The notes under the pieces were generated by a model. That model was not told where the DNA came from and ran no database searches. It saw only the letters and a program-made list of their open reading frames with translations. The translations under genes were made by a program, and so were the position numbers. From Acorus gramineus (lineage: Eukaryota; Streptophyta; Magnoliopsida; Acorales; Acoraceae): DNA of 64,000 bases. Every line of letters begins with the position of its first letter. Positions within the stretch are counted from its first letter, which is position 1. The stretch is taken from contig JAUJYN010000029.1 in assembly GCA_030737835.1 (NCBI GenBank), forward strand, positions 134,897 to 198,896. The letters run 5' to 3'. Below, piece after piece: positions 58,126 through 64,000 of this stretch.

Positions 58126-59588
58126 GCAGAGAGCTGGGAGATCTGAACAATACCTCTGACCACGCTGCCTGATGCCTGAGCCTCCTCTGCCGAAAGCGCT
58201 GCCACTCGGCCCTGGACAAACTGAGGCTGAGGAGCAGGGGCACGCCTCGCCGGCTGCGCTGGCTGCCTCCTCTGGTCAGCACGACCACCCTGTGGCTGCT
58301 GCTGCTGACGCTGAGGCTGCTGCTGCGGCTGGCGCTGAGGCTGCTGCTGCTGCTGCGCTGAGGCTGCTGCTGCTGAAACGGCTGCTGCAACTGCTGCTGC
58401 TGTGGAGGCATCACGCGGGGTCGGCCAGCGTCAGGGCAATTATACAAGATATGCCCGACGCGCTGACAGTGATAACAGCGCCGCGTCTCTGGTCGCCTCG
58501 CCTGGACTGGCACTGCTGCGATGGGTGCTGGACCTCGCACTGGCACCGCATCTGCTGGAGGAGAGGCAGCCGCTGACCGATCAAAGCGGGGCCTCTTCTT
58601 CTTGCGCTGTCTCTGGTCCTGGCTCCTGGGTGGCCTCTGGTCTGCCGAAGGGGTCGAAGCCCTCACGAGGATCCCGAGGTCTCGCTCGACTGTCTTCGCT
58701 CGAGACACCAAGTCGGAGTACCTCGTGAATGCCTGGGAGGTAACATGCACCCGAATGGCGCTGCTGAGACCAAGCTCGAATCGACGGCACCTCGTCTCCT
58801 CGTCCATCACCAAGGCTGGAGCGAATCTGGACAGCCTCGTGAAGCACGTGGAGTAGTCAGCGACAGACATAGAGCCCTGCGTCAGCTGCTCAAACTCCTG
58901 CATCACTATCTGGCGCGTCGAGAACGGGAAGTACTCCTCCAAGAAATACCTCCGGAACCCCGTCCATGTAAGCTGCTCCACTCCCTCCGGGATGTCCACT
59001 GATCTAGTAGCCCACCAGTCGGCGGCGCTACCCTTCAGCATAAAAGTGGCCAGGGAGACTCGCTGGCGATCGGTGCACTACATGGTAGAGAAGATCATCC
59101 ACCTCCATCAACCATCGCTCTGGAGCAAGAGGATCCGCCGTCTGGCCCTGGAACTCGGGAGGGTGGAGCTTCAGAAAGGCTGCGAGGCCACTCTGCTGCA
59201 CCCGCGCTGCAGCCTCTAGCACCACCTCCCTCTCCTGGGGATCCTGAACTCTGACCGCCGGAACCACCACGGGGACTGGGGGTACGTCGGGTACCACAGG
59301 TGGATCTGCCACCAAGGGGACCTGCGGAACTGCCTCGCGGGCCGCCCGCAGCTCCTGAATCTCCCGTGCCTGATCTGCCAATACTCTGGTCTGGGCCTCC
59401 AATGCCCTGGTCTGCGTCTCCACCAAATCTGCTATCCGCGCAAACGCGCGCTCCCAGGCAGGAGGCTCCTGCGCCGATCCTGGCCTCACGGCTGAGGACT
59501 CACCAATAGCATCCTCGCCTCTGGTAGGTCCGGAAACCTCCAAAGGTCGAGAGGGACCACGTCCGCGCCGTCCTCTGCGAGGAGGCAT
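58126..59588 (-). pseudogene. gag of element F
   Basis: Starts MPPRRGRRGRGPSRPLEVSG at 59588. A coiled-coil-like segment (VETQTRALEAQTRVLADQAR) and a Pro/Val linker follow, then the capsid-like core (LAAFLKLHPPEFQGQ, MLKGSAADWWATRSVDIPEG, FRRYFLEEYFPFSTRQIVMQ). Next come a basic region, the zinc knuckle CYHCQRVGHILYNC (about 58435-58480) and a Gln/Ser-rich repeat tract. Compared with D, two bases are missing near 59100 and a TAG lies a few codons later, so the capsid core is out of frame with the N-terminus. Another shift lies in the CAG/CTG-repeat tract at 58290-58410. Confidence 0.9.
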
Positions 59589-59690
59589 ATCAGCAACCTA
59601 AGAAAACCAGACACTAGGATCAGAATACTCATATAGAAATCCTAGGACTCATCTCTACGAAAAAGAATACAATTGGCTCTGACAGGACCA

Positions 59691-59703
59691 GGCTCTGATA
59701 CCA
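59691..59703 (-). promoter_or_regulatory. Primer-binding site of element F
   Basis: Minus strand TGGTATCAGAGCC, a perfect initiator-Met primer site just inside the 5' LTR. Confidence 0.92.
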
Positions 59704-59708
59704 ACTTT

Positions 59709-62700
59709 TGTCACGCCCCAGGGCGGCCGTCCCCGGGACGCGGCAAGCGTATACATGATATCAGCAGTCAATACAGGAGATCAATAGCATACCATAAACA
59801 ACAGCTAAAAAGACAACACAGACAACAAAGAGGCTGACATGATGTATACACAGATAGCGGAAGCTAAAAGACTGAATCTGTAAATCAACAACACATTACA
59901 GACTCGATACATAATCAACTGTCCTGTGAGAGCCAATATACACACAAACATCCAAATACAATCCAAACTGGTGCCCAAGCACGGAAATATATACATACAA
60001 TAAAAAAGGATGCTGATGGCCTCAAAAACTCGCGGGACGGGGCGCTACTCCGCTACTGGTGCAGTCGCTCGGGGAGCTCCTCCTTCAAGTCCGCCTCGGT
60101 AATCACTGGAAAAAATATTATGCGAGGGGTGAGCCACACGCTCAGTGAATAGCACAACCCATGCATCACAGTTTATATTAACCACAATTAATCAGCAAAA
60201 GCCTCAAAGTGGCATAAACAACACAAATCCGGGGGTTCGTTACATCGCCGAACCACCACACCCTCACCCTCACCCTCACCCCTCAATAGGTGACAAAGGA
60301 TATTGGGACTTAATAGGCTGATAATCATCCTTACACAATCCAGTGGGTCGCCACATCGCCGGCCCACCACACCCTCACCCTCACCCCTCAATATGGTGAC
60401 ATGGGATATTGGGACTGACTAGGCTGTTGGTCACCCTTGGTCCACCGATAGTCTCTCCCCACTCCGTAGGCCGCTTGGCCACCCCCACATTCAGCACAGT
60501 CCGTCCCAAATCAGGAGGTGCCTACTGATGGGAGCCCCTGCACGGGACAGCCTTTCTAACGCCGGGGCAGTATCTACACGGATCCAACGAAGGGAACAGA
60601 ACAGCCATCCATACGCATATGATCCACTCGGATCCGCGACAACACATCTCAACAACTCTAATGTCCTGAATTCTTCAGAATTCCTCCAGGGCGCATAACC
60701 AAGATGCGGGGAAATATATATATCAACATAACAAAGAAAAAAAACCTTGGGAGGGAAACCTGAGGTCCCGATATAGGACATCCCGCCAACCAAACAAGGA
60801 ACACGGAGTACCCTAGCCCGGGTCTCAATGTTTACCTCGCAAGGCCCCCTTATATTCACTAAGGCATGCCAACAATATCATAAGCTTGCATTTAATTTAA
60901 TAAATCAAACTAATAGGACGCATGCATAGGTCGAGGCTTTCCTAGCATGATAACAAGGTGACAGGATGCACGGCTCTTACACATATCCTAAGGGTGCAAG
61001 TCCCTAACATACAAGTCTAGGGTGGCATGCATTCTACACACTAATCATGCTTGCACAGATTACATATTAATCAGTTAATATTAACTATGGTGCCCCAGGG
61101 GAGGACGGTATACGCCCAAGTGCATATAGCGCCTCCCAACTGGGTTGGGTTGTCCCACTCACCGATAACCGGGTCGTCGCGCGACGCCCGTCAAGATCTG
61201 CAAGACAGGATAATCAACTAGGTGAGTAAAATACACAATTACACCAAAAATACACAAAAATACACTAAAAATACCCAACACTCGGACAAGCGTACATACG
61301 GCCTGTACGCACGCGAGTCGAGCACCCCGACTCACTCCGAACCCCGGCAACCATCCGCACGGCCACCCGCCCCCGGATGCACCGCCGCGCCCCAGCCCGC
61401 GCCCCAGACTCCCTGCCGAGCCCAGCCTGCACGCCCGGACACCCTGCTGAGACCTCCCGGGTGCACTGCGCGCTCACTGCGCCCCAGCGCAGCAACCCGC
61501 GCGCACACCCGCACACCATGCGCCCTCGCGCCTCGCCCCGCGCGCACCCCGCGCGCACCACCGCTCGCCAGCGCGCCTTCGCCTCGCTCCGCGCGCACCC
61601 CGCGCGCACCATTGCTCGCCCAGCGCACCATCGCCTCGCTCCGCGCGCTCCCCGCGCGCACCACCGGCCTCGCCTCACCGCGTGCGCACAGCACGCCTGC
61701 GCCTCTACGCAGCGCTCCGCGCGCACGCTCCCGCACGGTGCCCAGCGCCCAGTGCCCGCGCCCAGCGCCCGCGACCAGCACACCCTCTTGCTCCACCCGA
61801 GCGCACGCCCGCACGCACGCCCCACAGCGCCCAGCCTGCGCTGCCTGCGCTGCCCTGCCTGCCTGCCAGCCTACCAGGGACAGCCCGCCTGCCTGCCTGC
61901 TGCTCGAGCCAGCCAACCACCACTCACCGGCCACCAGTGGCCTCCGACCGCCCCCAACCACACCCACAGCCACCAACCGTCCCCACACACCCAAAAACAC
62001 CCCCTAACATGCATCTAAACATGGAAAAGAAGGAAAGAAACCTTACCCAAGGAAAGGAAAGGAAGGGTACCGGGAGCTCTTCGTGCACCGAAACACCTCC
62101 CCAAAGACCTCCACCACCAAGCTCTTCCTCAGCCCTCGAAATGGCTGAAATCAGAGGAGAAAAGAGGGCGTGAGAAGGGGCTAAACACGTCGGAACTTGA
62201 ATCCGAAACCACCGGTAGATAGATCGGGATGAGATCTAACCTTTCTATTCTTTGTGTTTTTTATTTCAAGCACTCTAACTAGCTCAAAATCAAGAAAAAG
62301 AGAGAGGGGGAGAGAGAAAATCAATGGGGAAGATGATGAATAGTGGGGAGATAATTTTTAGCTCACTTAAATAAGTCAACACCACTTAAATTAGGGTTAA
62401 CTAGGATTAAGGCTTGATTAATTAGGTTTAAGTGAGTTTTGACTTAGGTCAACTCAACCACACAAAAAAACAAAAAGGGTTGACCAAGTCATGGGCCACT
62501 TTGACCGAGTCAACCCTCCCAATGACTTCTCGCTCGGTCAAAACCCGGATACGCAGTGGAACTGCGAAATTCTGAAACGTACCGGAATTCGATGAAATTT
62601 TCGTGAGTGGCTTGGAATGGCACCAGGACACATAATATGCAGTTAGATTTTCAATCGGAGTCCTCAAACATAGGACGATAGCTAACAGTCCAAAATTTTA

Positions 62701-62788
62701 GCGGTTCCGATCGAAAAACGAAAAAACTCAAAAACTGTCAGAATGCTCCAATGGTTACCAGAAGGCTAAAAATGACACATATATAACA
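59709..62788 (-). repeat. 5' LTR of element F
   Basis: 3080 bp in reverse orientation. It has G-rich modules (60240-60430), a CpG-dense core (61330-61930), a splice-like donor CTTACCCAAGG (reverse) near 62043 and a TTGACC/GGTCAA cluster at 62430-62545. It pairs with 48425-49268 plus 52678-54731. Confidence 0.94.
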
Positions 62789-62864
62789 TGAGGAGGGAGA
62801 CGATGACGGGATGGACGATCCTGATGAGGCTGAGGTGGAGGCTCCTGGAGCCACACGAGCTGTG
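62789..62864 (+). pseudogene. PMD gene of element H, end of exon 1
   Basis: After the TGAGG duplication the frame of 47815-48424 resumes: EGDDDGMDDPDEAEVEAPGA, ending RAV at a GTATGC donor (62865). The acidic composition continues. It is in frame (phase 0) with exon 2. Confidence 0.7.
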
Positions 62865-63706
62865 GTATGCCTCTATTTCCTTTTGTCTATTTATTTTATT
62901 CTAGATATATGTATATATATGTTTTGGTGGTATGAAATGTGTAAGAAGTATATATATGCGTCCTTTTAATAGGCATGCTTGTTTGTGTATGAAAAATGAT
63001 CACGATGGGATTTCATAAGCACGCATTTCTTTATGGCTTATATGGTGCTTCATTGTGTATAGAGATATGGTGTTGGTTTTGATAAGAGATGTGTGTGTAT
63101 GGAAAAGAGAAATAACTCTTTGAAATAATATGCCTTTAGGTGTGATAGTAATATAGGATGGCATGCAGGCATGTGTTTATGATCATGGTGGGAGTGTTAT
63201 AAGTATGCTATTTCATAGACTTTAGAATGTTTTAACATGCTTGCATAGTGGGTTTGCATTATATAGGTATGGTGTTGTTCTAGTACAAGAGATGGTGGTG
63301 GGTTTGCATATGCATGAGTATGTGAGTTTTTAGGGGAGTGACAATTTTTGAAATAGATATGCTTTGATGTGATAATGGCATAGAAAGGCAAGTAAGCATG
63401 TGTTGATGATCACGGTGGGAGTTTATAAGCATGCTTTACGGGGATGAATAGGTTTATAAAAAAGAAAATGTGTTTATGTAGTTTTAAGCATGGTAAATCT
63501 TGAATAGTCTTTGGTCGTCTTAAGAGATAGGCCATGGTGGGATATTTTTGGGGAAAGTAGAGGTGTATTTCATGCTTGACTATTTTCATGCTTTGTTTAA
63601 TTTGAATATTTTTCTAAGCATGGTTTAGAATGAAAATTTCGTTTAGGATTCTCACCTTTCGGACGTCTTTTGTTTTGGACTAACCCCCCTTCTTCTGTTG
63701 TTTCAG
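62865..63706 (+). other. First intron of the H PMD gene, with diverged tandem repeats
   Basis: 842 bp, T-rich, GTATGC at the start and TGTTTCAG at the end. From about 62980 to 63450 it holds two to three diverged copies of a unit of about 200 bp recognised by GATCA(C/T)G(A/G)TGGGA, TATAAG(C/T)A(C/T)GC and TTTGAAATA(A/G)ATATG. Parts match the region next to exon 2 in element C. Confidence 0.75.
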
Positions 63707-64000
63707 CGGCCGAATCGCATTCGAGCCTTGTGGCATGGGACAAAGAGATGGTACTCTGCCTTGGGGCAGGGGGAGAGGGACTTGGTGGATGGAGTAGGCT
63801 TCCGCTCCTTTTTGATTGAGCCCTTCCACATTCATGCCCTTATATTGAGGCGTTGGTAGAGCGATGGGATCCGGAGTTGCGCCTTCATCCTCCCCACGGG
63901 TGCGGTGATGCCGACGCTCGAGGATGTTGAGCGGATCACGGGCCTCCCAGCCTTGGGTGAGGCGGTGATAGCGGCCACCAGTCCAGACTACAAGGCGCTC
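63707..64000 (+). pseudogene. PMD gene of element H, exon 2 (runs off the window)
   Basis: Starts RPNRIRALWHGTKRW after the acceptor; the same acceptor and start occur in element C (35585, minus strand). It continues LVDGVGFRSFLIEPFHIH, then PTGAVMPTLEDVERITGLPA and AVIAATSPDYKAL, the conserved N-terminal PMD core. Compared with C, one base is missing near 63826 and two near 63878, giving a TAG stop between them, so the copy is broken at this point although the frame is restored afterwards. The rest of the gene is outside the window. Confidence 0.85.

Larger units (their letters stand above)
48425..62788 (-). mobile_element. Tekay/Del-like Ty3/gypsy chromovirus 'F', near full length, split by solo LTR G
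   Basis: 5' LTR 59709-62788, primer site, gag-pol 54780-59588, purine tract, and 3' LTR in two parts (48425-49268 and 52678-54731). The target duplication TGAGG is perfect (48420-48424 and 62789-62793). It is the only family member in the window with all domains in the standard order, including a C-terminal chromodomain, which places it among chromoviruses. Several stops and frameshifts make it inactive now. Its relatives are the likely source of proteins for B and D. Confidence 0.94.
45712..64000 (-). mobile_element. Element 'H', C-type gypsy element with antisense PMD gene, runs off the window
   Basis: 3' LTR at 45712-46949, then a 0.85-kb 3' region (matching 36060-36460 in reverse), then a + strand PMD gene split by element F. 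No gag or pol of H lies in the window; they should lie to the right. The layout mirrors element C, whose PMD gene is also antisense and next to the 3' LTR, so carriage of this gene is a family trait and not a chance insertion. Confidence 0.8.

Noticed and set aside
45712..64000. The + strand PMD gene as an ordinary host gene
   Set aside because: Its upstream region and the adjoining LTR match element C in the mirrored arrangement, so it is element cargo. The part outside the window could still change this.
1..64000. tRNA, rRNA, microRNA or SINE genes
   Set aside because: I looked for tRNA-like boxes and rRNA stretches by eye and found only primer-binding sites; a covariance-model search was not possible here.

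Overview
This window is flowering-plant nuclear DNA made almost entirely of nested transposable elements. The evidence is plant-type LTR retrotransposons (Copia and Ty3/gypsy with initiator-Met-tRNA primer sites), a Mutator-like transposase (MULE) gene, and plant mobile domain (PMD) coding sequence, which is known mainly from plants. I see no intact host gene, no rRNA or tRNA gene and no CRISPR. The species cannot be named from the sequence. The repeat density suggests heterochromatin (inference).

Backbone. The oldest recognisable unit is a minus-strand MULE that also carries a PMD region. It survives as three pieces: 43297-43428 (N-terminal side), 37655-39840 (DNA-binding domain, transposase core and PMD) and 7985-8313 (C-terminus and stop). 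The gaps are later insertions. Element C (8314-37654, Ty3/gypsy, Tat/OTA-like, TSD ACTGT) splits it once, a solo LTR 'I' (39841-43296, TSD CATCA) splits it again, and a gypsy element J begins at 43429.

Inside C. Its 5' LTR is split by element B (8934-18907, a non-autonomous Tekay/Del-like chromovirus, TSD CAAAT). Its body holds a gag pseudogene and then an LTR-type fragment E in reverse orientation. E is itself split by element D (22807-32693, non-autonomous Tekay/Del-like, TSD TAAAC). Next come an antisense, intron-bearing PMD pseudogene and the 3' LTR (36469-37654).

Right side. J keeps its 5' LTR, primer site and a broken gag (43429-45711), then meets element H. H is a C relative lying on the minus strand: 3' LTR 45712-46949, then an antisense PMD gene on the + strand. 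The first PMD exon is split by element F (48425-62788, TSD TGAGG), the most complete Tekay/Del-like element here, with gag, protease, RT, RNase H, integrase and chromodomain all recognisable but broken. F's own 3' LTR is split by solo LTR G (49269-52672, TSD ACAGC). The PMD gene resumes at 62789 and runs off the right end.

Left side. Positions 1-3237 are the right part of another Tekay/Del-like LTR (A). A deleted Copia element K (3638-7063, minus strand) follows, then AT-rich DNA leading to the end of the MULE.

The most unusual features are: (1) PMD genes with introns carried antisense inside gypsy elements, an orientation in which introns would survive retrotransposition; (2) 3-3.5 kb LTRs with CpG-dense alternating purine/pyrimidine cores, conserved splice-like signals and G-rich tandem modules; (3) palindromic GCC-box hairpins in the C/H LTRs; (4) two non-autonomous elements in which protease and N-terminal RT are replaced by a rearranged LTR-like block.
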